Shown here: one piece after another, positions 28,329 to 37,420 of the stretch
How positions within the stretch are numbered: position 1 is the stretch's first letter
How the letters are laid out: each line of letters begins with the position of its first letter
Assembly (NCBI RefSeq): GCF_022761035.1
Contig: NZ_JAKWJP010000004.1
Location: forward strand, 496,001 to 560,000
Length of the DNA stretch: 64,000 nucleotides
Direction of reading: 5' to 3'
DNA from: Microbacterium sp. SS28
GTDB lineage: Bacteria > Actinomycetota > Actinomycetes > Actinomycetales > Microbacteriaceae
Position numbers and translations under genes: made by a program
The notes under the pieces: model-generated
Database searches by the model: none
Told to the model about the DNA's origin: nothing
Seen by the model: only the letters and a program-made list of their open reading frames with translations

Positions 28329-29465
28329 TCAGCGCCGCCGGAACGCCCAATCGGGCAGGTGTCCCGCGTGCACGAACGACCGCACGATCTCGGCGAGGCC
28401 GTGCTCGGGCTCGAGGTCGCACGCCTGCCGTGCGTAGAGGTCGGCGTGCGTCGAACGGCCGAGCGCCCACGCGAGCCACGCGCACGTGGCGAGCGGACCG
28501 GCGGCCAGCGCCGCAGGTGCGACGGTGGCCGCCCGCCGGGCCATCTCGAGCGCGCGCGCGAGCCGCTCGGGGTCTGGGCGCGCGCCTTCGCCCCACATGT
28601 GCATCGCGAGGTGGGCGGGGTACTCCTCGCCGGCCTCCCAGCGCAGCTGCGCATCGAACGCCTCCTCGCCCGCCGCGAGCCCGCCGCACCACTCGACGAG
28701 CGCGATGTCGCGCAGGGCGGGCCGGGCCAGGCACCAGATGAGCGCCGCCGCGTCGTACGGTGCGAGGGACGCGGCGTCCCAGTCCAGCACGTCTTCGAAG
28801 AGGGTGGGCAAGTTGTCCAGCAGGCAGACCGTCGACAGCGCGAGCGGGTCGATGCGCTCGTGGGACGCCGAGGGCTGCCGCGCGGCGTCGGGAGCGGCAT
28901 CCGCTCCGCACAGCAGGCCCACGGCATCCGCGAGGCTCTGCAGCGCGCGGGCGACGCCCTCGCGCTCGCCGGGTTGCGCGGCGGGAAGGTCGGCTCCACC
29001 CGCCTGATCGCCGTCTCTGATCGGGAGGTGCGCGGCGCCCCGGGGCTCGTCGCCGAGTTCGGCGAGCGGGCGCCCGGCGGAGGGAAGTCCCGGGTCGAAC
29101 GAGGAGCCCCACGCATCGGCGGCGACGCACAGCGAGTCGGACACCCGGATGCCGCACGCATCGGCGCGATCGACGATCGCGGTCAGCAGGCCCGCGTGCG
29201 GCATCCCGTCTGCGAACGCATCGTCGGTGTAGACGATGGCGACCAGGGCGTCGGCGTCGGGAAGGCGGCACACCATGCCGAGGACCGTCGCCGCCACGGA
29301 GTCCGCGGAGGCGGGGTCGTCGGGCAGGTCGAGGCGCACGGCGCCGAGGCTCCGCGAGCCGGCGAACGGGATCAGCACGAGGCTCTGCGTCGGGCGGTAG
29401 CCGAGCAGGCGGGGGACGAGGGACAGGAACTGCGCCGCGCTGGCGGCTTTCACGATGGTCGTCAT
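28329..29465 (-). CDS. DUF4192 domain protein
   Basis: The product is 378 aa from ATG 29465; an in-frame ATG at 29489 would add 8 residues, and neither has a clear ribosome site. The N-terminal 'AAQFLSLVPRLLGYRPTQSLVL' pattern is the DUF4192 hallmark, found across Actinobacteria. The C-terminal third is Ala-rich and helical with repeat-like segments. Function unknown. It is convergent with lysS, 38 bp away, with a short GC-rich inverted repeat (GCGACGC/GCGTCGC) between. Confidence 0.8.
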   Translation of the reverse strand: MTTIVKAASAAQFLSLVPRLLGYRPTQSLVLIPFAGSRSLGAVRLDLPDDPASADSVAATVLGMVCRLPDADALVAIVYTDDAFADGMPHAGLLTAIVDRADACGIRVSDSLCVAADAWGSSFDPGLPSAGRPLAELGDEPRGAAHLPIRDGDQAGGADLPAAQPGEREGVARALQSLADAVGLLCGADAAPDAARQPSASHERIDPLALSTVCLLDNLPTLFEDVLDWDAASLAPYDAAALIWCLARPALRDIALVEWCGGLAAGEEAFDAQLRWEAGEEYPAHLAMHMWGEGARPDPERLARALEMARRAATVAPAALAAGPLATCAWLAWALGRSTHADLYARQACDLEPEHGLAEIVRSFVHAGHLPDWAFRRR

Positions 29466-29585
29466 GCGTCGAGGCTGGCGGGGCGGCATACGCGGAAACC
29501 CACGGAGGCGGGCACTGGGGAGAGGGCGCCGTTATCCACAGGTCGCCGGGCGGAGGGTGCGCATCGCACCGCGTATCCTGGAGGG

Positions 29586-29783
29586 GTGGATGACTACTGG
29601 GTGGCGGTGTTCTGGACGCTTCTGCCGACCGTCGTCGTAAGCCTCCTCTTCTTCTACATCCTCCGCTCCATCATTCGCGCCGACCGGAACGAGCGGCGGG
29701 CCTACGCCCGCATCGAGGCCGAGCAGCGCGCCAAGCGGGGGCTGCCGCCGATCGAGACCTCGACGGTCGAGACTCCCCGCTGA
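29586..29783 (+). CDS. Small single-pass membrane protein
   Basis: The product is 65 aa from GTG 29586, with AGGGG close upstream. One membrane helix (about 6-27) is followed by a basic, helical cytoplasmic tail containing 'NERRAYARIEAEQRAKRG'. Codon use is normal for the genome. The cardiolipin synthase gene starts 66 bases downstream on the same strand. I do not recognise a characterised family. Confidence 0.7.
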   Translation: MDDYWVAVFWTLLPTVVVSLLFFYILRSIIRADRNERRAYARIEAEQRAKRGLPPIETSTVETPR

Positions 29784-29849
29784 CGTCCCGGCCGGGCAGT
29801 ACGCTGGGCAGACCGCCGCTCGTCGGCGGGGGATGAGGGGTCGGCCGGG

Positions 29850-31316
29850 GTGCTCACGATCACGTTCGACGCTTCGTGGTGGCTCGTCCTCGTCTTCTTC
29901 TTCGACCTGACCGTGCGCATCCTCGCGATCATCATCGTGCCGCGCAACCGCCGTCCGAGTTCCGCGACCGCCTGGCTTTTGGCGATCTACTTCATTCCGA
30001 TCATCGGCGTCTTCCTCTTCCTGCTGATCGGCAACCCGCGCCTGCCGCGCAAGCGCCGGCGCAAGCAGGAGCGCATCAACGAGTACATCCACGACACGAG
30101 CGCGCACCTGGACTTCGGCACGCTCCGCCCCAACGCGCCCGAATGGTTCACCTCGATCGTGACGCTCAACCGCAACCTCGGTGCGATGCCGCTCGCGGGC
30201 GACAACGGCGCGCACCTCATCTCGGACTACCAGGAGAGCCTCGACGCCATGGCGGCCGCGATCGCCGAGGCGAAGCGGTACGTGCACGTCGAGTTCTACA
30301 TCCTGCAGTCGGATGCCTCGACCGAGGGCTTCTTCCGGGCGATGGAGGAGGCGGTCGAGCGCGGTGTGACGGTGCGGGTGCTGCTGGATCACTGGGCCAA
30401 CCGCGGCAAGCCGTTCTACCGCAAGACGGTCAAGCGGCTGCGGGCCATGGGCGTGCAGTGGCAGCTGATGCTCCCGGTCCAGCCCTTGAAGGGCAAGTAC
30501 CAGCGCCCGGACCTGCGCAATCACCGGAAGCTCCTCGTCGTGGACGGGATCGTCGCGTTCATGGGATCGCAGAACGTCACGGACTCGACGTACAACCTGC
30601 GCAAGAACCTGAAGCGCGGCCTGCACTGGGTCGACCTCATGGTGCGGGTCGAAGGGCCGGTGGTGGCATCCGTCAACGCCGTCTTCCTCTCGGACTGGTA
30701 CAGCGAGACCGACGAGATCCTGACCGACGACATCGACCTGTTCAGTGTGACCGCCGGCCCCGGCGATCTGGACTGCCAGATCGTGCCCTCGGGCCCCGGA
30801 TTCGAGTTCGAGAACAACCTGCGACTCTTCCTCGGGCTCATGTACTACGCACAGCGCAAGGTCATCGTCGTGAGTCCCTACTTCGTCCCCGACGAGGCGC
30901 TGCTCAACGCGATCACGACGGCCTGCCACCGAGGGCTCCAGGTCGAGCTGTTCGTCTCGGAGGAGGGTGATCAGGCCGTCGTCTTCCACGCGCAGCGCAG
31001 CTACTACGAAGTGCTCCTGCGCGCCGGCGTCAAGATCTGGATGTACCGCAAGCCGTTCATCCTGCACTCGAAGTCCATGACGATCGACGACGAGGTCGCG
31101 ATCATCGGATCGAGCAACATGGACATGCGCTCGTTCGGTCTCAACATGGAGATCTCGATGCTCGTGCGCGGCGAGGAGTTCATCCGCGAGATGCGCGGCG
31201 TCGAGCAGCAGTACCGAGACCTGAGCCGCGAACTGACGCTCGAGGAGTGGGAGAAGCAGCCGCTGCGCTCGACGGTGCTCGACAACCTCGCGCGGCTCAC
31301 GTCCGCGCTTCAGTGA
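29850..31316 (+). CDS. cls: Cardiolipin synthase (phospholipase D family)
   Basis: The product is 488 aa from GTG 29850. Two N-terminal membrane helices (PLDc_N, about 8-27 and 37-57) are followed by two HKD catalytic motifs, 'HRKLLVVD' at about 225 and 'HSKSMTID' at about 406, each followed by 'GSxN'. The enzyme joins two phosphatidylglycerols, or a CDP-diacylglycerol equivalent, to give cardiolipin at the inner membrane face. Length is normal for bacterial Cls. Confidence 0.93.
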   Translation: MLTITFDASWWLVLVFFFDLTVRILAIIIVPRNRRPSSATAWLLAIYFIPIIGVFLFLLIGNPRLPRKRRRKQERINEYIHDTSAHLDFGTLRPNAPEWFTSIVTLNRNLGAMPLAGDNGAHLISDYQESLDAMAAAIAEAKRYVHVEFYILQSDASTEGFFRAMEEAVERGVTVRVLLDHWANRGKPFYRKTVKRLRAMGVQWQLMLPVQPLKGKYQRPDLRNHRKLLVVDGIVAFMGSQNVTDSTYNLRKNLKRGLHWVDLMVRVEGPVVASVNAVFLSDWYSETDEILTDDIDLFSVTAGPGDLDCQIVPSGPGFEFENNLRLFLGLMYYAQRKVIVVSPYFVPDEALLNAITTACHRGLQVELFVSEEGDQAVVFHAQRSYYEVLLRAGVKIWMYRKPFILHSKSMTIDDEVAIIGSSNMDMRSFGLNMEISMLVRGEEFIREMRGVEQQYRDLSRELTLEEWEKQPLRSTVLDNLARLTSALQ

Positions 31317-31445
31317 ACTCGCGGCAAGTCGTGATCGCCGCGTGATCGAACCTCTGTCGTCTCGCGACCTCGGCACGCCATGATGGGAATGTCGGGGCGC
31401 GGCGGAGTCTGCGCGATGCTGCAACCGCTGTCGAAAGGCATGATC

Positions 31446-32177
31446 ATGGCCCGTTCTCCCCTCGCCGCGCTCGGCGCGGTCCTCTTCGCCGGTCTGCTCC
31501 TCGCCGGCTGTGCGTCGCAGACCGGCGATGCCACGCCGACCGAGCCCGCGGAAGAGACGACCTCCGCTCCGGATCTCGATCCCGACCTCGGAGCGGCGTG
31601 GCTCGACAACGGGCGCATGATCGGGCTCGTGACGCTCGGATCCTCGACGTGCATCCCGCAGGCCGAAGAGGCCGTCGTGAAGGACGGCGCCCTGCAGGTG
31701 ACGCTCGTCGAGCCCGACGCCGACGAGCCGTGCACCGCCGACCTCGTACCGCGGGTCACTCTCGTGGGCGTGCCCGCGGACGTCGACCCCGCACAGAACC
31801 TGCCCATCGTCGTGACGGGTCTGGACTACCGCGGCGAGGTCGAGCTCGCCGGGGTCGAGGGACTCACGCCCGGAGACGCCGGCACCGACTACCTCCCCAG
31901 CGCCGGATGGGCGACCGTGCAGGGCCAGTTTGTGGTTCTGACGTGGGGCTCGTCCTCGTGCGCGCCTGTGATCTCGGATGTCGCCGCGACCGGCCCGGCC
32001 GAGGTCACCGTGACCTACGAGACGCCGCCCGCCGACCAGGTCTGCACGATGGACATGGCCCCCCGCGCCGTCGTCACGGCGGTCAACGGACTCGAGGAGA
32101 ACTCGGGCGTCGAAGCCATCCTCACGGGCGGCGAATTCGACAACGTCCGCATCCCCATCTACGGCGTCAACGCGTGA
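31446..32177 (+). CDS. Lipoprotein of unknown function
   Basis: The product is 243 aa. I chose ATG 31446 because AAAGG lies 7 bases upstream; ATG 31440 is too close to it. The signal ends in the lipobox LLAGC at about residue 22, followed by a Thr/Glu/Pro linker. The body has two similar halves, each with a 'GSSTC/GSSSC' segment (near 59 and 170) and a second Cys about 35 residues later ('EPCTADLVPR', 'QVCTMDMAPR'). This suggests a duplicated small beta domain with one disulfide each. Function unknown. Confidence 0.8.
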   Translation: MARSPLAALGAVLFAGLLLAGCASQTGDATPTEPAEETTSAPDLDPDLGAAWLDNGRMIGLVTLGSSTCIPQAEEAVVKDGALQVTLVEPDADEPCTADLVPRVTLVGVPADVDPAQNLPIVVTGLDYRGEVELAGVEGLTPGDAGTDYLPSAGWATVQGQFVVLTWGSSSCAPVISDVAATGPAEVTVTYETPPADQVCTMDMAPRAVVTAVNGLEENSGVEAILTGGEFDNVRIPIYGVNA

Positions 32178-32179
32178 GA

Positions 32180-32211
32180 GTTCGGGATGCCGCGGCCGCG
32201 GCATCCCGAAC
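32180..32211 (+). terminator. Terminator after the lipoprotein gene
   Basis: A perfect 32-base palindrome (16-bp arms) begins 2 bases after the stop codon. The run after it is C-rich rather than T-rich, so it may act as a stability element as well. Confidence 0.65.
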
Positions 32212-32250
32212 CCCTCCCTGGGTCTTCCCGCGGCTCATCGCTCCCCGGCG

Positions 32251-32335
32251 GCAGATGGCGAGTCGAGCCCGTGCGCACCTGCCATTTGCCGCTTGCGATG
32301 CGTTGAGCCGGCGGCTCGCCTGCGGCGAGTGGAGG
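32251..32335. repeat. Degenerate intergenic repeat, left copy
   Basis: About 85 bases beginning CAGAT can be aligned with 33541-33625 with scattered substitutions and a few single-base gaps; shared blocks include GCGCACC(T/C)GCCATT and GGCTCG. The two copies flank the DUF559 gene in the same orientation. The rest of 32214-32476 holds no recognisable feature. Confidence 0.5.
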
Positions 32336-32476
32336 GTGGGTGCCCGGGTGACTCGCCCGATGCCGCAGGGGAGCCGAACGGCCTCATCTCCTGCACAGGC
32401 AATGCGGGCCGGTTGAACTCCCCCGAGCGGGCGCCCTCGGCGCCCCCGGCCGGAACCGTGGCTCCACGCTGGGCGG

Positions 32477-33430
32477 ATGACTCGACGGCAGGAACTGCCT
32501 CCGCGGCTGGGGGACGCCTTCTCGACCTCCGCGGCGCACAAGGAAGGCGTCGCGCGATCCCGACTGCGTGCGGCCGATCTTGACCGGCCCTTTCATGGCG
32601 TGCGCGCACGGCGACGAGGGCTCGACGGCGGCGAGCGGGATCAGCATGAGCGCCGAATATTGCGCCTCGCCGAGTACTACTCCCATCGCATGCCCCCGTC
32701 TCAGTTCTTCAGCCATGTCACCGCGGCGGTGATCTGGGGCATACCGCTCCCGCTTGTCGTGCTCAAGAGCGCGCTCATCGACATCTCGGTGTTCTCACCC
32801 AGAAGAAGTCCCGAGAGTTCAGGCACCCGCGGACATCAGATGCCGCTGCACCTCGCGCATACGCAGGTGCATCGTGCGACCGGGCTCCGAGTCGCGAGCC
32901 CGGCTTCGACCTGGGCGATGCTCGGGGTGACCCTCCACAACCCCTATGACCTCATTGCTGCCGGGGACGCGGTCGTCCGCGAGCCGGGTCACGTCGAGGA
33001 CCCGTCGGCACTCACGTCGATTGCGCAACTCGAACTCGCCGTCACGGCGGGCAGACGGCAGGGGATCGGCGCGCTTCGGCGGGCGCTTCCACGAGTCCGG
33101 GTCGGGTCGGAGTCGAGGCCGGAAACCTGGACACGGCTGATCCTGGTCGACGACGGCCTGCCCGAGCCGGTCGCCAACTTCGAGGTGTTCCACGACGGAG
33201 CCTGGATCGCTCGGGTGGACCTCGCGTATCCCGCGCTCAAGATCGCCGTCGAATATGAGGGCGAGCATCACCTCCTGGACCCTGTGCAGTGGGCGCGTGA
33301 CCTCGCTCGCTACGACCGACTCGCTGAGGCAGGGTGGCGCGTGATCCGGGTCGCCAAGCAGGAGATCTTCGGCGAGTCCTCGAGCTTGTGTGCACGCGTG
33401 CGCCGAGCGATCGCTCAGGCGTCGCTCTGA
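32477..33430 (+). CDS. DUF559-domain protein (PD-(D/E)XK nuclease-like C-terminus)
   Basis: The product is 317 aa. The N-terminal two-thirds resembles AbiEi-like or winged-helix proteins of Actinobacteria ('FSHVTAAVIWGIPLP'). The C-terminal DUF559 part contains 'RVDLAYPALKIAVEYEGEHH' and 'RYDRLAEAGWRVIRVAKQEIF', matching the Vsr/PD-(D/E)XK pattern with D-E-x-Q/E-like acids. Such genes are abundant and variable in Microbacteriaceae; their role is unknown, though defence is often suggested. The gene is flanked by degenerate repeats. An internal ATG at 32595 is a possible shorter start. Confidence 0.72.
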   Translation: MTRRQELPPRLGDAFSTSAAHKEGVARSRLRAADLDRPFHGVRARRRGLDGGERDQHERRILRLAEYYSHRMPPSQFFSHVTAAVIWGIPLPLVVLKSALIDISVFSPRRSPESSGTRGHQMPLHLAHTQVHRATGLRVASPASTWAMLGVTLHNPYDLIAAGDAVVREPGHVEDPSALTSIAQLELAVTAGRRQGIGALRRALPRVRVGSESRPETWTRLILVDDGLPEPVANFEVFHDGAWIARVDLAYPALKIAVEYEGEHHLLDPVQWARDLARYDRLAEAGWRVIRVAKQEIFGESSSLCARVRRAIAQASL

Positions 33431-33540
33431 GGCCAGCCGACAGCTGCGCCGCCCATGCGGGATTCATCGGTGCCCGACGGGGCCTCGAGCGACCAGCATC
33501 CGTCTCCGTCTGGACCGTCTGCTGGGGGCGTTCGCCAGCG

Positions 33541-33625
33541 CCAGATCGCAAGTCGGCCGCGGGCGCACCCGCCATTGCCGCCGCGGAGCGTGCGCCTCCT
33601 CGGCTCGGCAGCGGCGAACGATGGG
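33541..33625. repeat. Degenerate intergenic repeat, right copy
   Basis: This is the partner of the repeat at 32251-32335, in direct orientation, and lies about 110 bases after the DUF559 stop codon. The remaining bases of 33431-33676 show no gene. Confidence 0.5.
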
Positions 33626-33676
33626 TGCTCGGCCGCGGAACCCGCCACATGCCGCTGGGGACCATGGGCCGGGCTG

Positions 33677-33907
33677 TCAGTCGGCGCGGACCAGGAGGTC
33701 GCCGACCTCGCAGTCGAGGGCGCTGCAGATCGCGGACAGCGTCGAATAGCGGATGGCGCGGGCGCGGTCGTTCTTGAGCACCGAGAGGTTCACGACCGAG
33801 ACGCCGACGAGCTCGGACAGGCGCGTGAGGGTCATGCCGCGCGCCTCGAGCAGCTCGTCGAGACGGCAGTGGATGCCCGAGGGGCCGTCGTCGTCGGCGG
33901 GCGTCAC
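33677..33907 (-). CDS. XRE family transcriptional regulator (YozG-like)
   Basis: The product is 76 aa, essentially one Cro/C1-type helix-turn-helix: 'LDELLEARGMTLTRLSELVGVSVVNLSVLKN' spans about 15-45 and ends with 'ICSALDCEVGDLL'. Small regulators of this type usually pair with a DUF2975 membrane protein, as here; the two genes overlap by 4 bases. The likely binding site is the palindrome at 34643-34664, in front of the two-gene operon, implying autoregulation. Confidence 0.88.
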   Translation of the reverse strand: MTPADDDGPSGIHCRLDELLEARGMTLTRLSELVGVSVVNLSVLKNDRARAIRYSTLSAICSALDCEVGDLLVRAD

Positions 33908-34626
33908 ACCAGCGCCTCGGTGTCGTGCTGCATCCTCGTGCCGATCTGGAAGGCCGCCGCGACGAGCGCGAGACCGAGGGCCCAGCCCATCGGGGCGAGA
34001 TCGAGCGCGAGCGTGAAGTAGGCCAGCGCGCCGGTGCCGTCGTTGTCGGCGGTCACCGCGGCGTTGCTGAGATAGTCGACGTCGGCCGCGCGGCCGAATG
34101 CGCCGGCGGCCTGACTTCCGATCCCGCCCACGCCGACCGCGATCGCAGCGATGAGGATCGCCGTCGGGACCGCCCGGACGAACGGGCGTTCACGGATCAG
34201 TGCGATCGCGAGCCAGGCGACGGCTACGCCGATGCAGATCGCAGCCAGCGCCGGCAGGCCGCCTTCGAGGAACAGAAGCCATCGAGCTCCCGCCGGCACA
34301 CCCGCGACGTCGAGCCACGCGGATTCGTACCCACTCCATGCGATGTGGTCGACTCCCTCGAGTCGATCGATCGGCGACCCCCAGTACGGCATATCGCGAA
34401 TCTGGAGGGGGTCGCTGCCGAGGGTGAGGGCTCCGGTGCTCACGAGGGTCACGACGCCGCCCAGAGCCGCCAGCATGGCGCCCGCGCCGATGAGTGAAGC
34501 GGTCCAGGATTCGGCCCTCGACAGGCTGACCGAGCGTGGAGACCGCCTGCCCGCGAGAATGGCGATCAGGACTGCGACGATCGCGATGGGGACGGCGACC
34601 CACAGGACGAAGAACTCCAGCGGCAT
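33904..34626 (-). CDS. DUF2975-like multi-pass membrane protein
   Basis: The product is 240 aa. Four hydrophobic segments are visible (about 4-25, 44-68, 126-146, 155-178), with a further one near 205-228. The order, membrane protein followed by a small XRE regulator, and the central extracytoplasmic loop match DUF2975 proteins. Their job is unknown; the fused operon suggests that the regulator responds to a membrane or envelope state. First gene behind the palindromic operator. Confidence 0.75.
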   Translation of the reverse strand: MPLEFFVLWVAVPIAIVAVLIAILAGRRSPRSVSLSRAESWTASLIGAGAMLAALGGVVTLVSTGALTLGSDPLQIRDMPYWGSPIDRLEGVDHIAWSGYESAWLDVAGVPAGARWLLFLEGGLPALAAICIGVAVAWLAIALIRERPFVRAVPTAILIAAIAVGVGGIGSQAAGAFGRAADVDYLSNAAVTADNDGTGALAYFTLALDLAPMGWALGLALVAAAFQIGTRMQHDTEALV

Positions 34627-34642
34627 GAGGCCGTCCCTCCCT

Positions 34643-34664
34643 ATCGATAAACGTTGTTATCGAT
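34643..34664 (-). promoter_or_regulatory. Palindromic operator of the DUF2975/XRE operon
   Basis: Arms ATCGATAA and TTATCGAT (34643-34650 and 34657-34664) are separated by 6 bases, located 17 bases upstream of the DUF2975 gene start. A further ATCGAT-like half site follows. The position is right for repression by the XRE protein of the same operon. Confidence 0.6.
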
Positions 34665-34707
34665 GAACGATATGCCTCCGGCGTCCTGTGACACAAGGCG
34701 TCGCGAC

Positions 34708-34725
34708 ACTATGCCTACGGCGAAC
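34708..34725 (+). promoter_or_regulatory. Possible ClgR operator upstream of clpC
   Basis: ACTATGCCTACGGCGAAC differs at one position from the ClgR consensus WNNWCGCYNANRGCGWWS as I recall it from Corynebacterium. ClgR activates clp genes in Actinobacteria, and the site lies about 90 bases before the clpC start. Confidence 0.4.
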
Positions 34726-34811
34726 ACCGGCATACGGCATCCGGTCCGTCGTTACCCTCTTTGTAAGGCGCCCGGAGTGCAACGGCATGCAGAACGCCCT
34801 GGAGGAAAACG

Positions 34812-37337
34812 ATGTTCGAGAGATTCACCGACCGTGCCCGTCGTGTGGTCGTCCTCGCCCAGGAAGAGGCGAAGATGCTCAACCACAACTACATCGGGAC
34901 GGAGCACATCCTGCTCGGCCTCATCCACGAGGGCGAGGGCGTCGCAGCGAAAGCGCTCGAGAGCCTCGGCATCTCGCTCGACGCTGTGCGCGAGCAGGTG
35001 CAGGACATCATCGGGCAGGGCCAGCAGCAGCCGACGGGGCACATCCCGTTCACGCCGCGCGCCAAGAAGGTGCTCGAGCTGTCACTGCGTGAAGCGCTGC
35101 AGCTCGGCCACAACTACATCGGCACCGAGCACATCCTCCTGGGTCTCATCCGCGAGGGCGAGGGCGTCGCCGCACAGGTGCTCGTCAAGCTCGGCGCCGA
35201 CCTCAACAAGGTGCGCCAGCAGGTCATCCAGCTGCTCTCGGGCTACCAGGGCAAGGAGCCGGCGGCCGTCAGCGGCGCTGCGCACGACCAGGCGCAGCAG
35301 GGCGCCCAGGGCGGCTCGCAGGTGCTCGACCAGTTCGGCCGCAACCTCACGCAGGCTGCGCGCGAGAACAAGCTCGACCCCGTGATCGGGCGCGAGAAGG
35401 AGATCGAGCGGGTCATGCAGATCCTGTCTCGCCGCTCCAAGAACAACCCCGTCCTCATCGGCGAGCCCGGCGTCGGCAAGACCGCCGTCGTCGAGGGCCT
35501 CGCGCAGGCGATCGTCAAGAACGACGTGCCCGAGACGCTCAAGGACAAGCAGCTCTACTCGCTCGACCTCGGCTCGCTCATCGCCGGATCCCGCTACCGC
35601 GGTGACTTCGAGGAGCGCCTCAAGAAGGTCACGAAGGAGATCCGCACGCGCGGCGACATCATCGTCTTCATCGACGAGATCCACACCCTCGTGGGTGCCG
35701 GTGCCGCCGAAGGCGCGATCGACGCCGCCTCGATCCTCAAGCCGCTCCTCGCGCGCGGCGAGCTGCAGACGATCGGCGCCACGACGCTCGACGAGTACCG
35801 CAAGCACTTCGAGAAGGATGCCGCCCTCGAGCGCCGCTTCCAGCCGATCCAGGTCGCCGAGCCGAGCCTGCCCCACGCGATCAACATCCTGAAGGGGCTG
35901 CGCGACCGCTACGAGGCGCACCACAAGGTGCAGATCACGGACGGCGCGATCGTCGCGGCGGCGAACCTGGCCGACCGCTACATCTCGGACCGCTTCCTGC
36001 CCGACAAGGCCATCGACCTGATCGACGAGGCCGGCGCCCGCCTGCGCCTGTCGATCCTGTCGTCGCCGCCTGAGCTGCGCGAGTTCGACGAGCGCATCGC
36101 GAAGGTCCGTCAGGACAAGGAGCAGGCGTCGGAGGATCAGGACTTCGAGAAGGCCGCGTCGCTGCGCGACGAGGAGAAGTCGCTGCTCGCGGAGCGCCTG
36201 CGCCTCGAGAAGCAGTGGCGCAGCGGGGATGTCGCATCCCACGCCGTCGTCGACGAGGGCCTGATCGCCGAGGTGCTCGCGCAGGCCACCGGCATCCCGG
36301 TCTTCAAGCTCACGGAGGAGGAGTCCTCGCGCCTCGTCTTCATGGAGAAGGCCCTGCACCAGCGGGTCATCGGCCAGGAAGAGGCGATCGCAGCCCTCTC
36401 GAAGACGATCCGTCGTCAGCGTGCGGGTCTCAAGGATCCCAAGCGCCCCAACGGCTCGTTCATCTTCGCCGGCCCCACGGGCGTCGGAAAGACCGAGCTC
36501 GCGAAGGCGCTCGCCGAGTTCCTGTTCGACGACGAGGCCGCGCTCATCTCGCTCGACATGAGCGAGTTCGGTGAGAAGCACACCGTTTCGCGTCTGTTCG
36601 GCGCCCCTCCCGGATTCGTCGGATTCGAAGAGGGCGGCCAGCTCACCGAGAAGGTGCGCCGCAAGCCGTTCTCGGTCGTGCTCTTCGACGAGATCGAGAA
36701 GGCCCACCCAGACATCTTCAACTCGCTCCTGCAGATCCTCGAGGAGGGTCGTCTGACCGACGGTCAGGGGCGCGTCGTCGACTTCAAGAACACCGTCATC
36801 ATCATGACGACCAACCTCGGCGCGCGCGACATCGCGGGCGGTCCGGTCGGGTTCCAGGTCGAGGGCGACAACGAGACGTCATACAGCCGCATGAAGGGCA
36901 AGGTGCAGGAAGAGCTCAAGCGGCACTTCAAGCCCGAGTTCCTCAACCGCGTCGACGACATCATCGTCTTCCCGCAGCTGTCGAAGCCCGAGCTCATTCA
37001 GATCGTCGACCTCTTCACGAAGCGCCTCGGCGAGCGTCTGCTCGACCGCGACATGACGATCGAGCTGTCGCTCGCCGCCAAGGAGCGTCTCATCGAGATC
37101 GGCTTCGACCCCGCGCTCGGCGCCCGGCCCCTGCGCCGCGCGATGCAGCACGAGGTCGAGGACCGCCTCAGTGAGCGCATCCTGCACGGCCAGCTCGAAG
37201 CCGGCGACCACATCAAGGTCGACGCGCAGAACGGCGAGTTCGTGTTCGAGAACTCCCCGCGCGGCGAGAAGGTCGCCCTCGGCGCCGTCACGACGCCCGA
37301 CATCTCGGCGACGCCCGACCTCGCGGCGAACGCGTAG
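34812..37337 (+). CDS. clpC: ATP-dependent Clp protease ATP-binding subunit ClpC
   Basis: The product is 841 aa. Two Clp_N repeats (about 1-145, '[15 protein letters not shown]' and its second copy) are followed by AAA+ domain 1 with Walker A 'GEPGVGKT' at about 217, a coiled middle region with a UVR-like motif ('[21 protein letters not shown]'-type, about 435-460) and AAA+ domain 2 with 'GPTGVGKT' at about 554. It unfolds proteins and feeds them to ClpP. The last residues are Ala-rich. GGAGG lies 9 bases before the ATG. Confidence 0.97.
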   Translation: MFERFTDRARRVVVLAQEEAKMLNHNYIGTEHILLGLIHEGEGVAAKALESLGISLDAVREQVQDIIGQGQQQPTGHIPFTPRAKKVLELSLREALQLGHNYIGTEHILLGLIREGEGVAAQVLVKLGADLNKVRQQVIQLLSGYQGKEPAAVSGAAHDQAQQGAQGGSQVLDQFGRNLTQAARENKLDPVIGREKEIERVMQILSRRSKNNPVLIGEPGVGKTAVVEGLAQAIVKNDVPETLKDKQLYSLDLGSLIAGSRYRGDFEERLKKVTKEIRTRGDIIVFIDEIHTLVGAGAAEGAIDAASILKPLLARGELQTIGATTLDEYRKHFEKDAALERRFQPIQVAEPSLPHAINILKGLRDRYEAHHKVQITDGAIVAAANLADRYISDRFLPDKAIDLIDEAGARLRLSILSSPPELREFDERIAKVRQDKEQASEDQDFEKAASLRDEEKSLLAERLRLEKQWRSGDVASHAVVDEGLIAEVLAQATGIPVFKLTEEESSRLVFMEKALHQRVIGQEEAIAALSKTIRRQRAGLKDPKRPNGSFIFAGPTGVGKTELAKALAEFLFDDEAALISLDMSEFGEKHTVSRLFGAPPGFVGFEEGGQLTEKVRRKPFSVVLFDEIEKAHPDIFNSLLQILEEGRLTDGQGRVVDFKNTVIIMTTNLGARDIAGGPVGFQVEGDNETSYSRMKGKVQEELKRHFKPEFLNRVDDIIVFPQLSKPELIQIVDLFTKRLGERLLDRDMTIELSLAAKERLIEIGFDPALGARPLRRAMQHEVEDRLSERILHGQLEAGDHIKVDAQNGEFVFENSPRGEKVALGAVTTPDISATPDLAANA

Positions 37338-37369
37338 GCCTGAGCGTCGGGCCCCGGGGGGCTTGTAGT

Positions 37370-37410
37370 AACGAAGAGAGCGGATGCTGTTGGCATCCGC
37401 TCTCTTCGTT
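37370..37410. terminator. Bidirectional terminator, copy 1
   Basis: A perfect 18-bp stem (37370-37387 with 37393-37410, 5-nt loop) separates clpC from the convergent importer operon. T-rich bases follow on the plus side and TACTACAAG on the minus side. Confidence 0.88.
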
Positions 37411-37420
37411 GTTTGTGGGG

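Noticed and set aside
26464..29271. A 935-codon minus-strand frame over lysS and DUF4192
   Set aside because: It lies antisense to lysS, which has all class II motifs, and shows the repetitive composition typical of shadow frames.
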